Shown piece after piece: positions 44,168 to 54,978 of a DNA stretch of 64,000 bases. Under the pieces are notes generated by a model that was not told where the DNA came from, did no database searches, and was given only the letters and a program-made list of their open reading frames with translations. This DNA comes from Pictodentalium vernedei (Eukaryota > Mollusca > Scaphopoda > Dentaliida > Dentaliidae). Both the position numbers and the translations under genes were made by a program. The stretch lies in assembly GCA_031216915.1 (NCBI GenBank), contig CM062290.1, forward strand, positions 255,609,597 to 255,673,596. Direction: 5' to 3'. The stretch's first letter is position 1. Every line of letters begins with the position of its first letter.

Positions 44168-47100
44168 TGAAAGTGTCAATGACACTGTAGCTTAACTTGT
44201 GTGTTGTGTTTGATGAAAAGGATAATGTTCAATGTTTATGAAAGGATTATGAAATAAGACAACAATTGTGATAATTGGGAATATGTTCATTTCTGTTCCC
44301 TGTATGCTATGTTTATGATAAAAAATAATATGAGGTGTACCTTGTACTAAAGAGCTGAGGGGTGGGTTAATATGACCTCACAGTTACTATATGTGGCCCT
44401 CACAGTTAACGTATATCAACAAAAGTTACCAAGTTACAGTGAAATTATTCCAAAACGAGTCATCCTATCAAGTTACATTAAAATCCCTTCATAAATATGG
44501 CCTGTTCACTGTGCTAAAGATTTTTGGGCTTCGGGCCCCTGTAGCCGTCAGTTTCCCAATTGCGCCCAAAGGGGACGTTCTCATCTAGACATTATATGAA
44601 GTCAACCTACCAAGTTACAATGAAATTCCTTAATAAATATGACCTGTAGACTGTGCTAAAGGTTTTTGGGCTTTGGGCTCTGGCAGCCATCATGGTTGAA
44701 TGATCGCAACCAAAAGGGGACATTCTCATCTGGGCATCATCTGGAGTGATCCTACATAGTTACAATGAAATCCCTTCATAAATATGGCCTGTAGACTGTG
44801 CTCAAGGTTTTTGGGCTTCGGGCCCCTGAAGCCGTCACAGTTGACCAATCACGACCAAAAGGGGATGTCATCATCTAGGCATTATATGGAGTCAAACTTA
44901 CGGGTTACAATGAAGTCCTTCCATAAATATGACCAATAGACTATGCTAAAGGTTTTGGGGTTTTGGGTTCGGGCAGCCATCAAGGCTGAATGATCACGAT
45001 CAAAAGGGGACGTTCTCATCTAGACATTATTTAGAGTCATCCTACTAAGGTACAATGAAATCCCTTCATAAATATCACCTGTAGACTGTGCTAAAGATTT
45101 TCGGGCTTTGAGCCCCTGTAGCCAACACAGTTGCCTAATGGTGTCCAAAAGGGGACGTTCTCATCTAGACATTACATGAAGTCAACCTACCAGGTTACAA
45201 TGAAATCCCTTCATAAATATGATCTGAAGACTGTGCTAAAGGTTTTCGGGCTTTAGGCTTGGGCAGCCATCATGGTTGAATGATCGCAACCAAAAGGGGA
45301 CATTCTCATCTGGACATCATCTGGAGTGATCCTATGAAGTTACAATGAAATCCCTTCATAAATATGACCTGTAGACTGTGCTCAAGATTTTCGGGCTTCA
45401 GGCACCTGTAGCCATCACAGTTGACCAACCACGACCAAAAGGAGATGTCATCATCTAGGCATTATATGGAGTCAACCTAACAAGTTACAATGAAATCCTT
45501 CCATAAATATGACCTACAGACATGCTAAAGGTTTTTGGGCTTGGGCAGCCATCAAGGCTGAATGATCGTGACCAAAAGGGGAAGTTCTCATCTGGACACT
45601 ATTTGGAGTCATCCTACCAAGCTACAATGAAATCCCTTCATAATTATGACCTGTAGAGTGTTTAAAGGTTTTCGGGCTTTGGGCCCCTGAAGCCGTCACA
45701 GTTGCCCAATCATGTCCAAAAGGGGACATTCTCATCTAGACATTATATGAAGTCAACCTACCAAGTTACAATGAAATCCTTTCATAAATATGACCTGTAG
45801 ACTGTGCTAAAGGTTTTCAGGCTTCGGGCTCGGGCAGCCAACACGGTTGAATGATCGCAACCAAAGGGGACAATCTCATCTGGGCATCATCTGGAGTGAT
45901 CCTGTGAAGTTACAATGAAATCCCTTCATAAATATGACCTGTAGACTGTGCTCACGGTTTTCGGGCTTCGGGCACCAGTAGCCATCACAGTTGACCAATC
46001 ACAACCAAAAGGGGATGTCATCATCTAGGCATTATATGGAGTCAACCTAACAGGTTACAATGAAATCCTTCTATAAATATAACCTTTTGCCTATGCTAAA
46101 GTTTTTTGGGCTCAGGCACCCATCAAGGCTGAATGATCATGACCAAAATGGGACGTTCTCATCTAGACATTATTTGGAGTCATCCTACCAAGTTACAATG
46201 AAATCCCTTCATAAATGTGACCTGTAGACTGTGCTAAAGGTTTTCGGACTTCGGGCACCTTTAGCCGTCAAAGTTGCCCAATCATGTCCAAAAGGGTACG
46301 TTCTCATCTAGACATTATATGAAGTCAACCTACCAAGTTACAATGAAATCCCTTCATAAATATGACCTGTAGACTGTGCTTAAGGTTTTTCGGACTTCGG
46401 GCTCGGGCAGCCATCATGGTTGAATGATCGCAACCAAAGGGGACAATCTCATCTGGGCATCATCTGGAGTGATCCTACGAAGTTACAATGAAATCCCTTC
46501 ATAAATAAGACCTGTAGACTGTGCTCACGGTTTTTGGGATACGGGCACTTGTAGCCATCACAGCTGACCAATCACGACCAAAAGGGGATGTCATCATCTA
46601 GGCATTATATGGAGTCAACCTAATAGGTTACAATGAAATCCATCCATAAATATGACCTTTTACCTATGCTAAAGGTTTTTGGGCTCGGGCACCCATCAAG
46701 GCTGAATGATCACGATCAAAATGGGACGTTCTCATCTAGACATTATTTGGAGTCATCCTACCAAGTTACAATGAAATCCCCTCAAAAATATGACCTGTAG
46801 ACTGTGCTAAAGGTTTTCGGGCTTCGGGCACCTTTAGCCGTCACAGTTGCCCAATCATGTCCAAAAGGGGACGTTCTCATCTATACATTATATGAAGTTA
46901 ACCTACCAAGTTATAATGAAATCCCTTCATAAATATGACCTGTAGACTGGGCTAAAGGTTTTTCGGGCTTCGGGCTTGGGCAGCCATCATAGCTGAAAGA
47001 TCGCAACCATAGGGGACAATCTCATCTGGGCATCATCTGGAGTGATCCTAAGAAGTTACAATGAAATCCCTTCATAAATATGACCTGTAGACTGTGCTCA

Positions 47101-48045
47101 AGGTTTTCGGGCTTCGGGCACTTATAGCCATCACAACTGACCAATCACGACCAAAAGGGGATGTCATCATCTAGGCATTATATGGAGTCAACCTAACAGG
47201 ATACAATGAAATCCTTCCATAAATATGACCTTTTGCCTATGCTAAAGGTTTTTGGGCTCGGGCACCCATAAAGGCTGCGTGATCGCGATCAAAATGGGAC
47301 GTTCTCATCTAGACATTATTTGGAGTCATCCTACCAAGTTACAATGAAATCCCTTCATAAATATGACCTCTAGACTGTGCTAAAGGTTTTTGTAGCCAGC
47401 ACAGTTGCCCAATCACGTCCAAAAGGGGACTTTCTCATCTAGACATTGTATGAAGTCAACCCACCAAGTTACAATGAAATTCCTCAATAAATATGACCTG
47501 TAGACTGTGCTAAAGGTTTTTGGGTTTTGGGCTCGGGCAGTCGTCACGGTTGGCAGATCATGCCCAAATGGGGAAATTCTCATCTAGACATCATAAGGAG
47601 TCATCCTACCAAGTTACAATGAAATCCCTCCACATTAAACATGTCCTGCAGACTGTGCTAAAAGTTTTTGGGTTTCGGGCTTGGGCAGCCATCACGGATG
47701 ATAGATCATGCCCAAAAGGGGACGTTCTCATCTAGGCATTATACAGAGGCATCCTACCAAGTTACAATGAAATCCCTTCATAAATACGACCTGTAGACTG
47801 TGTTAATGGTTTTCGGGTTTTGGGCTCGGGCAGCCATACCAGTTGCCCGATCACGACCAAAAGGGGACGTTCTCATCTAGACATGACCCCAAACCTGCAT
47901 ATGAAATTTGTGACGATCAGACAAGAACTGCGGGGTGTAGCCCGTGCTAAAGGAAAATGTGAACAGACGTCACAGACTCACAGACTAACAGACTTCCGCA
48001 CGCGTGATGGCAATAGCTTATCTTGACTATGTCAAGTTAAGCTAA
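44168..48045 (+). mobile_element. Helitron-like tandem-repeat element, family 2 (3878 bp)
   Basis: Inserted in gag of DIRS C: host GATTGAAAAA | CTAGAGTGACC, compared with GTGAAAAACTTGAGTGACC in copy E, so there is no duplication. It starts TGAAAGTGTCAATGACACTG, a palindrome, followed by TAGCTTAACTTG. It ends CAAGTTAAGCTAA; the latter two are inverted complements and the end fits CTRR. The interior is a 145-bp tandem array with higher-order organisation. No open frame of interest. Same family ends occur at 10060/11882 and 13032/21073, though with a different monomer, so 'family' refers to the ends. Confidence 0.65.
44390..47885. repeat. 145-bp tandem array with four-monomer higher-order repeat
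   Basis: About 24 monomers, each with AGTTACAATGAAATCCCTTC, ATAAATATGACCTGTAGACT, GTGCTAAAGGTTTTCGGGCT and AAAAGGGGACGTTCTCATCT. The junction phrase cycles through four types: GACATTATATGAAGTCAACC, GGCATCATCTGGAGTGATCC, GGCATTATATGGAGTCAACC and GACATTATTTGGAGTCATCC. The first type starts at about 44581, 45161, 45732, 46304, 46877 and 47435, giving a higher-order unit of about 572 bp repeated six times. Confidence 0.85.
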
Positions 48046-48248
48046 CTAGAGTGACCCTGTGGAGAGAGGACCAGCATGGACCTCTCCCCACTAACAACAT
48101 ACCGTGACACAACTCTCCAACGTTTGTCATCCCAATTGACACACACTGAACAAGGGTTTGTGCGAGTACACTTACTACAATTAATACAGTAACTACGAGA
48201 ATCAGAGGAAGACTTTCTCTGATTACAATTTGAACAATATTCTTTCAT
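48046..48248 (-). pseudogene. DIRS gag N-terminus (copy C), separated from rest
   Basis: Starts MKEYCSNCNQRKSSSDSR and keeps all Cys pairs (CSNC, CINCSKC, CSVC), then RVVSRYVVSGERSMLVLSPQ. It is cut off at 48046 by the family-2 element; the continuation is at 44167. Confidence 0.85.
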
Positions 48249-48941
48249 TGTGAAAAATTACAAGTAGTCATAGTACTCGCACCAACCCTTGAAAACCAAC
48301 CCTTGAAAACAAAGAAACATAATAAAATAATCCATTATGACATTTCAAAAAAAAAATTCAAAAAGAAAAAAATTTTTTTTAAAATTTCAGAAGAGCCCAA
48401 GTTCCCAATGGGAACGATGAGCCCAAATGGGTCCCAAAAAAGCCTAAGTGTGGACAGAAATTTTTAAATCATTTCAAAAAATTAATGTAACCCTTACAGA
48501 CAATATTAATGTATCTTGCTATGAACTGAACAAGACAGAAGACAAGTAATCACTATCAGAAGTAACCATTGTCAACGTAAACAAAAAGTGTACAAAAACA
48601 AGAAACAGACTTCAGGCATTGATAACATGGCCCGAAATCAGTTACCAATTTAAACACTATCTGATGCAAAACAGAGACTTCCAGAGAAGAAACTGCAGAA
48701 CATCAGATGGTAGATGCAGACCAAAATGCAACACCCAAGGGTGAGGATGGGGAAAAACAGAATATTTATTCGGTTACCAATTCAAAACTCCTAAGAAATT
48801 TTAGTAATAAACATTACAAAAAATATGCCAAAAGCATGGGAGAACAGCTAGCGGGGAATAAAAGAAAGGGAGAGTGGAAACACTGAACAAACATTGGTAA
48901 ATTCATAGCAAGAATGACAACAACAGGGTCATGCCTCGAAA
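48249..48941 (-). other. Leader of DIRS copy C (part, before copy B insertion)
   Basis: Matches the leader of the other copies (for example TTCAGAAGAGCCCAAGTTCC, AATTTTAGTAATAAACATTA and AATGACAACAACAGGGTCAT). It stops at CATGCCTCGAAA where copy B begins. The leader continues at 56066 with ATAGGTAACATG. Confidence 0.8.
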
Positions 48942-48982
48942 GTTAAAAAATTTATAGTAATTTATATATTTTTTATACTTAC

Positions 48983-49169
48983 CAATGACCCAGACTTAGC
49001 TGGTGCTAACTCCAACAAAACCAGGGCCAAACACAAATTTTGCCCCCCAATCCCCAAAATTTGCATCCAAAACAAAAAGAAATCATGTCCTAAAGGACCT
49101 CCATAGTACGCCTCTACTGCGCATGCGCAGTGACGTAGTCATCCCGAAATTGGCGCCAATTATCATTCT
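48983..49169. repeat. Left inverted terminal repeat, DIRS copy B
   Basis: Inverted complement of about 55865-56055. It contains GGGCCAAACACAAATTTTGC, CTACTGCGCATGCGCAGTGA and GGCGCCAATTATCATTC. Confidence 0.85.
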
Positions 49170-49245
49170 TACTGGCAGTGCCTGGTCAGCGCTATGTACT
49201 CAGCGGGGAGGCAAGAGTTCCCAACTCCAGGGAGGGCCATCCCCG

Positions 49246-49332
49246 TCTGGGTCATTGGTAAGTATAAAAAATATATAAATTACTATAAATTTTTTAACAT
49301 TTTTATACTGTACCAATGACCCAGACTTAGCT
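49246..49332. repeat. Internal complementary region (ICR), DIRS copy B
   Basis: 87 bp identical to the ICR of copy A. The halves meet at 49298/49299 and mirror the left outer end (from 48942) and right outer end (to 56065) of this copy. Confidence 0.9.
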
Positions 49333-49929
49333 GAATAGTAAACAGGCTGGAGGGCCTAGGACATAGAGGAAAATCCAATAAGCTCAACTATATAGTAAAG
49401 AGGTAACCCCTTAAGGAGAAAAGGAGTATTAGGTTTTACATGTATCTTTCTTATTTAATATTAAATTAGAAAGATACACTACCCTTAATAATTGAGCACA
49501 ATAACATTCATGTTCTCTATTAACATCCAGTATAACCCTTATACTAATTATTTTTAAAACAAGCCAATAAATAAAGTAGTCCAGAGAATTGAGACTCTTT
49601 ATAATCATTTAAAAGTGTCCGAGTATTGTATATTAAAGCCCGTTTGACACTTGACATATACAAATGCTTCACACCGAGCTACACTTTAAAAATAAGACAT
49701 GAATGAAATTAAACATTAATATTACACTTTAAAACCATCCCGGAAGCGACTCAGAAATACTGACTTGGAGGAGGCATTCCCTTGCTTTTCACTATAAAGC
49801 AGGTGACCTAAGGGAACACCCCCCCCCCCCCCTTCCCCTTGCCCTGGGTCAAATAGCCCAGAGCGAAGAGGGCAGCCGGACGGAGTCACTGCCGGAACAG
49901 AAAGCCTGCATAACTATAGTTGCAACTGT

Positions 49930-52794
49930 TTAGTGGACGACATTCTGAGCAACAGATAACGGACCTAAACAATGCAGGTCTCCAGAAATGGACTCAATAT
50001 TTCTGAGATAAAAATTCGTAAATGTGGATGGCTGAGACCAATAAGCAGCCTTCATTAAATCTGTAATAGCAACACTATTAGCATAAGCCCAGGAAGTAGA
50101 AAGAGCTCTTACTTCATGAGCAGAAATCTTAAGCACAGACTGCTGAGAAGCAGATAAATCTTCATAAGCAGTACGGATAGTTAACTGAATCCATCTAGCA
50201 ATAGAATGGACTGAAATGTCCTTTCTATTAGGCATCAAAGACAGAAAGAAACGTTTCCGTCCCTTTCTGATGAACTGAGATCTCTGTTTATAGATACGTA
50301 GTGCTCTAACAGGACAGAGTAAAGGCCTACGCCCGTCTGAAGACGGAAGAGCCTTAATAACAATAGGTTCCGGATATTTATTAGGAGCCTGATTCTTAGC
50401 TAAAAAACCCACATTAGTAGTGAAGGTGATAGTGTTCCCAACACTACGATAATGAGAATCATCCACCGATAGTGCATGAAGCCCACTGACTCTTCTGGCA
50501 GAAGAGAAAGCTAAGAGAAAAGCTGTCTTATAAGATAAGAATTTGAAATCTACTGTCCCAAGAGGTTCAAATGGCTTTTCCTTCAATTTAAGGAGAACCC
50601 AAGCTAAATTCCACTTAGGAATTAATCTAAGAGTTCTGGGTCTATTTATCGAAAAGTTTCTAACCAATTTCGATAAAGAGACATTAGATCCAATTTGTAA
50701 ACTATCATGATGTGCATAGGTATCAGATAACATAGATCTATAACCCTTTATAGTAACAGGCTGCAGTTTGATTTCGTCAAACAAGTATACTAGAAAGTTT
50801 GCAATTTCTGGAATAGAGGGATCAAATATATCTACAGAATGATCCCTACACCAACGACGAAAAACCTTCCACTTAGCCGCATAGTTTAGCGAAGAGGAGG
50901 TCCTCCTACAGTTAGAAATCGCGTCCACTGCTCGTCCTGTAAAGTGCTTGCCATGCAAGAAGGACCGCACAACGGAAAAACGTGAAGGTTGAGACCTTGC
51001 GGGTTGTGATGGAGTTGGCGCGATTTCCCCTGCGAAAGAAGATCCTCTCGTGGAGGAAGCTTCCGCGGTAGGTCCCACAACAGACACCTGAGTAGATTTA
51101 TCCACGGTCTCTGTGGCGACAGAGATGCTACCAACAGAATCTTGCATTGAGATTGTTTTATCTTTAGCAATACTTGTTGAATTAACGGCGCTGGAGGATA
51201 CGCATATCCTATCATTCCGTCCCAAGGGATCGACAGAGCGTCTACTGCAAATGCTCTTGGATCCGGACACGGGGACACATACGTCTGCAACTGATTGTTG
51301 AGATGTGTCGCAAATAAGTCTATCATTGGCCGTTCCCATTGGTAGCAAATCTGATTGAATACTTGTTTGTTGAGAGTCCACTCCGACGGCAACAAGCGAC
51401 CCTTTCGTGAAAGGGAGTCTGCTAGCACATTCAGACGACCCGGTATGTGACGGACCGAAAGAAGAACGTGATGTTCTAACGCAAACAGAAGGATTCTTTC
51501 CGTTAGATTGAACAACGGAACTGAATGAGTGCCTCCCTGATTCCGTATATACGCCACTACTGTCGTATTGTCGGATAGGATTTGGACATGAGCATCGTGA
51601 ATAATGTCCATCCAGTGACGTAACGCAAGCCAAATTGACATCATTTCCTTGATGTTTATGTGCTTGCACAGGAATTGCGGATCCCAAAGACCCTGGCATC
51701 TCGAATCCGTTTGGATTAATGATGCACCCCAACCTGTTTGACTGGCATCCGTCATAATGGTAAAACACGGATCCGGCAACTGCAGCGGAACTCCTTGAGT
51801 TAACCACTGAATGTCTGCCCAAGTCTGAATCTCTTGTTTCACTTGATCTGACAAGAGAACGTCTACATCGAGCGAATGAATTTTCACACTCCAATTCTGA
51901 GTCAGGAAAATTTGAAGAGGACGTGTGCGTAGCCGCCCCATCGGAATGAGATCCGCGGCGGCTCCGCACAGACCTATCAGTCTCATAAATTCTCTCGCCG
52001 TGACTTTGTCTGCGTGCAGACAATAGCGAGCGTAACAACTGACTAATTTCGCTCTGGTTAACGGCAGATGATCGAGATTGTTGTGCGTCTCGAAGCTCAT
52101 TCCCAGATGAGTGAATGACTTGGACGGCACCAGATCCGACTTCTCCTCGTTTACTATGAAACCGAGACGTCGGAGCAATAGAAGAAGATTCTGAACATCG
52201 TTCTGAAGCGTTAACTCGTTGCCGTACCTCTGAAGAATGTCGTCCAGGTAGGCCGACGTTACCGCAGACGAATGAGCTCGGAAGTAGATCATTACCGAGT
52301 TCATTACCCGAGTGAAAGCCCAGGGTGCTAGATTCAATCCGAAGCACATGGCCCGGAACTGATACACCACTCCTAGGACTGCGAAGCGTAGATACTTTCG
52401 GAATGTCGGATGTACCATGACGTGAAAGTACGCATCTTTGAGATCTATGCTCGTTGCATAATCGTTCACCCGAATACTCGCTCTGACCGATCGAATCGTC
52501 TCCATATAAAACTTCGGAGCGACGATCAGCTTGTTTATCCAGCTCAAATCTATGACTGGACGGAACGAGCCGTCTGGTTTCGGAACCAGAAACAGATGGC
52601 TGTAGAATCCCAGAGATTCCTGGTTTTCTACGACCTCTACCGCGTTCTTCATTAAAAGAGACTGCACCTCTGATAACAGAGCGTCTCTTTTCTGTGGATT
52701 TGACGGAAGATGAGTCCACTTTGGACTTCGAGTTAATGGAGGCTTTCGTTTGAAGGATATCTTTAGACCTTCTGAAGTCACTCCTCTCACCCAC
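49930..52794 (-). CDS. DIRS tyrosine recombinase frame (copy B)
   Basis: A 954-codon open frame from a GTG. The YR domain occupies about the last 325 residues (from VDAISNCRRTSSSLNYAAKW). Catalytic residues: Arg in SSARRVSGLHALS (about 767-768), His and Arg in HEVRALSTSWAY (about 893 and 896), Trp in AYWSQ (about 919) and nucleophile Tyr in STFTNFYLRN (about 929). In copies A and D box I reads RRVSEL; here Glu is Gly, which may weaken activity. The first ~620 codons overlap RT/RH in a different frame. The frame is the same as gag, separated from it by one UGA at 52876-52878. Confidence 0.85.
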   Translation of the reverse strand: MGERSDFRRSKDILQTKASINSKSKVDSSSVKSTEKRRSVIRGAVSFNEERGRGRRKPGISGILQPSVSGSETRRLVPSSHRFELDKQADRRSEVLYGDDSIGQSEYSGERLCNEHRSQRCVLSRHGTSDIPKVSTLRSPRSGVSVPGHVLRIESSTLGFHSGNELGNDLLPSSFVCGNVGLPGRHSSEVRQRVNASERCSESSSIAPTSRFHSKRGEVGSGAVQVIHSSGNELRDAQQSRSSAVNQSEISQLLRSLLSARRQSHGERIYETDRSVRSRRGSHSDGAATHTSSSNFPDSELECENSFARCRRSLVRSSETRDSDLGRHSVVNSRSSAAVAGSVFYHYDGCQSNRLGCIINPNGFEMPGSLGSAIPVQAHKHQGNDVNLACVTSLDGHYSRCSCPNPIRQYDSSGVYTESGRHSFSSVVQSNGKNPSVCVRTSRSSFGPSHTGSSECASRLPFTKGSLVAVGVDSQQTSIQSDLLPMGTANDRLICDTSQQSVADVCVPVSGSKSICSRRSVDPLGRNDRICVSSSAVNSTSIAKDKTISMQDSVGSISVATETVDKSTQVSVVGPTAEASSTRGSSFAGEIAPTPSQPARSQPSRFSVVRSFLHGKHFTGRAVDAISNCRRTSSSLNYAAKWKVFRRWCRDHSVDIFDPSIPEIANFLVYLFDEIKLQPVTIKGYRSMLSDTYAHHDSLQIGSNVSLSKLVRNFSINRPRTLRLIPKWNLAWVLLKLKEKPFEPLGTVDFKFLSYKTAFLLAFSSARRVSGLHALSVDDSHYRSVGNTITFTTNVGFLAKNQAPNKYPEPIVIKALPSSDGRRPLLCPVRALRIYKQRSQFIRKGRKRFFLSLMPNRKDISVHSIARWIQLTIRTAYEDLSASQQSVLKISAHEVRALSTSWAYANSVAITDLMKAAYWSQPSTFTNFYLRNIESISGDLHCLGPLSVAQNVVH

Positions 52795-53201
52795 GGGTCG
52801 TCCGTAATCGACGCCAACTCTTGTGAAAAACTCGACAACCTTCCGCCAACCGGAACGCGATAGAGGTTTAAGCCATCACCTCCTGGACCTGCGAGGCCTG
52901 CGGTAGGAGAAACCACGTCTTCCACGACCCGCACCTCGCCTCGTCGACCTCGGGGCGTCCGACCGATTGTCCCGGCCTGAAGGACGTCCCGAACGAGAGT
53001 CGCTATCCTGACGGTCTCTCGAATAAGACCAAGAGGACGCACCGGAACCTCTATAGGAACCTCTCTTGGGCGCATTAGACCCAGAAGTGCCTGTCTTATT
53101 CGTGTCTGCTGTATCCGACCTTTTAGGAGCGGATCTGAACAACAGAGAATCATTAGCTTTCTTTTTAATTTTATCATAAATAGCGGAAAGCTTGCCGTCA
53201 A
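50886..53201 (-). CDS. DIRS reverse transcriptase/RNase H (copy B, intact)
   Basis: 771 open codons; the first ~108 overlap gag, in +1. RT: LFLVPKPDGSFRPVIDLS (204-221), catalytic Asp 253 in SIDLKDAYFH, YLDD at 318-321. RNase H: IMTDASQTGWGASL (about 482-495), Glu in NIKEMMSIWLALRHW, Asp in ILSDNTTVVAYI (about 544) and HIPGRLNVLADSLSR (585-599). C-terminal region PMIDLFATHLNNQLQTY, GYAYPPAPLIQQ, LLVASLSPQRPW, ending TRFLTVGGPPLR; this region is known in DIRS RT/RH proteins and has been likened to a DNA adenine methyltransferase, but I see only the YPP feature. There is no ATG at the frame start. Confidence 0.88.
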   Translation of the reverse strand: MTASFPLFMIKLKRKLMILCCSDPLLKGRIQQTRIRQALLGLMRPREVPIEVPVRPLGLIRETVRIATLVRDVLQAGTIGRTPRGRRGEVRVVEDVVSPTAGLAGPGGDGLNLYRVPVGGRLSSFSQELASITDDPWVRGVTSEGLKISFKRKPPLTRSPKWTHLPSNPQKRDALLSEVQSLLMKNAVEVVENQESLGFYSHLFLVPKPDGSFRPVIDLSWINKLIVAPKFYMETIRSVRASIRVNDYATSIDLKDAYFHVMVHPTFRKYLRFAVLGVVYQFRAMCFGLNLAPWAFTRVMNSVMIYFRAHSSAVTSAYLDDILQRYGNELTLQNDVQNLLLLLRRLGFIVNEEKSDLVPSKSFTHLGMSFETHNNLDHLPLTRAKLVSCYARYCLHADKVTAREFMRLIGLCGAAADLIPMGRLRTRPLQIFLTQNWSVKIHSLDVDVLLSDQVKQEIQTWADIQWLTQGVPLQLPDPCFTIMTDASQTGWGASLIQTDSRCQGLWDPQFLCKHINIKEMMSIWLALRHWMDIIHDAHVQILSDNTTVVAYIRNQGGTHSVPLFNLTERILLFALEHHVLLSVRHIPGRLNVLADSLSRKGRLLPSEWTLNKQVFNQICYQWERPMIDLFATHLNNQLQTYVSPCPDPRAFAVDALSIPWDGMIGYAYPPAPLIQQVLLKIKQSQCKILLVASLSPQRPWINLLRCLLWDLPRKLPPREDLLSQGKSRQLHHNPQGLNLHVFPLCGPSCMASTLQDEQWTRFLTVGGPPLR

Positions 53202-54978
53202 AGAGAAGTTCTCCTGAGACCGAAGCGACTCTAAGAGAGTTCTTCACCTTAGAATCCACTAGTGTGGATGTAGCTAGGGCTGCGTCACGTCTAACCAACT
53301 CCAGATTTGCCACTGAAAGGGCGGAGTTACACGTGGAATAAGCTACTGCCCTTGAAAGAAGTCTTAAAGAGGGTTGTATATCCTGAAACTCTTCCCCTTG
53401 AAGGCGCAGTGATAACGCCTTAGTAAGGTGATCTGCGTAAGATAAGGCATCTAAATTGGCTCTGTTAGACGCAATAGCTGTTTCCAACACCGCGGTTGGA
53501 ATAGAAGCTGACGACGGTAATGATAGCTCTAAGTCTTCCGCCTCGTCGTCCATACGCAGAGGAACTCTCGGTATACCCTGTCCTGCCGTGTCGAATTTAT
53601 TCCTTGCATTAATGAAAGGCAGGTTAAGAGTATTAGCGGACAAGAAACCTGCTTTCCCCGTCCTGGAAGCAAGTTTAAATATAGCGTCGTTCAATAATTC
53701 AAATGTTCTTGCAACATTATTGGACTGCGACGGAAACTCGGGAGCGATGTCCCTGAACCGCTCAAAAAATTCAGAGTCCAATGACGCTATAATTCTCTTG
53801 TCCGGAAGCGCAGCAGTCTGGCCCGGCGGAACAACTTGAGGGAGAAAGTGCCGGATGAAGTCCACGGCAGCTTTATGTTGTTCCGAAAGGGATAGTTCCA
53901 ATTCATCCGTATCCCTTTCACCATCCGGTCGGACCTCCCGATGTTCCCGGTCGTCCGCCCCCGATGCTTCGGCGGAGCGTACCGACCCAGCGCCGTCGGA
54001 TAATTCTCGATCCGACACCGTTTCTGTCGGCTGCTGGGATGCTGCGATAAGCTGTGCTATCTGCACAAGAATGTCCGACGTCGAGACCTGCGGAGGCATA
54101 GTCTTTCGCTGCTTCGCCGAGGGCAGCTCCGCATCAGATGGCTCCCGCATACTTTTCCTATGCGAACGTCCGGAGTCCATCGGTCTCGAATCCCTGGCTG
54201 CCGGATGGTGTGACCTGGTCGCCGAAGAATCCTTCATCGGCGAAGCTGGCAAAATATCGGAGGTCACGCAGCCAAGGTGCGGTCGTGTGCGCTGACGAGA
54301 AGAGGAAGCCTTAACAGTCTCTGCGGACTGCTTATACAACGGAGCGTCCCGAGCGACGGACGTATGCTCCGCTAAAGACACATTTTGTACCACAACATCT
54401 GGTCCCAGATGTTGTTGTACGAGAGAGGGACCTCTCTCGCTCGCGGCCCGGCTGGACCTGGACGAGCTAGGAACCGGACTAAAAGGCTTCCTCCGTTCTC
54501 GTTTACTATCCGCCGTCACTGGGTGTGCATCTATTATGTTTATAGTGCTCGCATCACCCAAAATTTCCTCTTGGACCGCATCGGACGAACCCGGCTGCCG
54601 AACCATTCGGTGAATGGACGCTACACCGGGCGAGCTAGCGGACGACATTTGTCTAATCTCCATGAGCACTTTTGCCGCTAGCTCTGAATTCATTTGTGAC
54701 GACGGACGCACACTTGAAGAAGATAACATGGGAACATCACCCTGTTCTGGTTCCTCTGAAATAGAAACTGAGAGAGTAGAGTGACCTTGTGGAGAAAGAG
54801 CCGGCATCGCTCTTTCTCCAGAAACAACATATCGTGACACACGTTTCCAATGTTTCTCATCCCAATGTTCACATATAGGACAGGGATTAATGCGAGAACA
54901 CTGACTACAATTAATACAATGATCATGAAAGTCAGAGGAAGATTTCTTCCTATTACAATTTGAACAATGTCCCTTCAT
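52876..54978 (-). CDS. DIRS gag-like protein (copy B, 700 aa)
   Basis: Same length and start (MKGHCSNCNRKKSSSDF) as copy A. N-terminal Cys pairs as in copy A, then a Ser-rich region, a conserved block with FFERFRDIAPEFPSQSNNV and ANLDALSYADHLTKALSL, and an Arg-rich tail ending GFSYRRPRRSRR. It terminates AGG AGG TGA TGG. Beyond the stop the same frame is open for 981 codons to the YR terminator; the +1 frame leads into RT/RH. Element RNA binding and particle assembly are inferred from position and composition, not from a recognised fold. Confidence 0.85.
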   Translation of the reverse strand: MKGHCSNCNRKKSSSDFHDHCINCSQCSRINPCPICEHWDEKHWKRVSRYVVSGERAMPALSPQGHSTLSVSISEEPEQGDVPMLSSSSVRPSSQMNSELAAKVLMEIRQMSSASSPGVASIHRMVRQPGSSDAVQEEILGDASTINIIDAHPVTADSKRERRKPFSPVPSSSRSSRAASERGPSLVQQHLGPDVVVQNVSLAEHTSVARDAPLYKQSAETVKASSSRQRTRPHLGCVTSDILPASPMKDSSATRSHHPAARDSRPMDSGRSHRKSMREPSDAELPSAKQRKTMPPQVSTSDILVQIAQLIAASQQPTETVSDRELSDGAGSVRSAEASGADDREHREVRPDGERDTDELELSLSEQHKAAVDFIRHFLPQVVPPGQTAALPDKRIIASLDSEFFERFRDIAPEFPSQSNNVARTFELLNDAIFKLASRTGKAGFLSANTLNLPFINARNKFDTAGQGIPRVPLRMDDEAEDLELSLPSSASIPTAVLETAIASNRANLDALSYADHLTKALSLRLQGEEFQDIQPSLRLLSRAVAYSTCNSALSVANLELVRRDAALATSTLVDSKVKNSLRVASVSGELLFDGKLSAIYDKIKKKANDSLLFRSAPKRSDTADTNKTGTSGSNAPKRGSYRGSGASSWSYSRDRQDSDSRSGRPSGRDNRSDAPRSTRRGAGRGRRGFSYRRPRRSRR

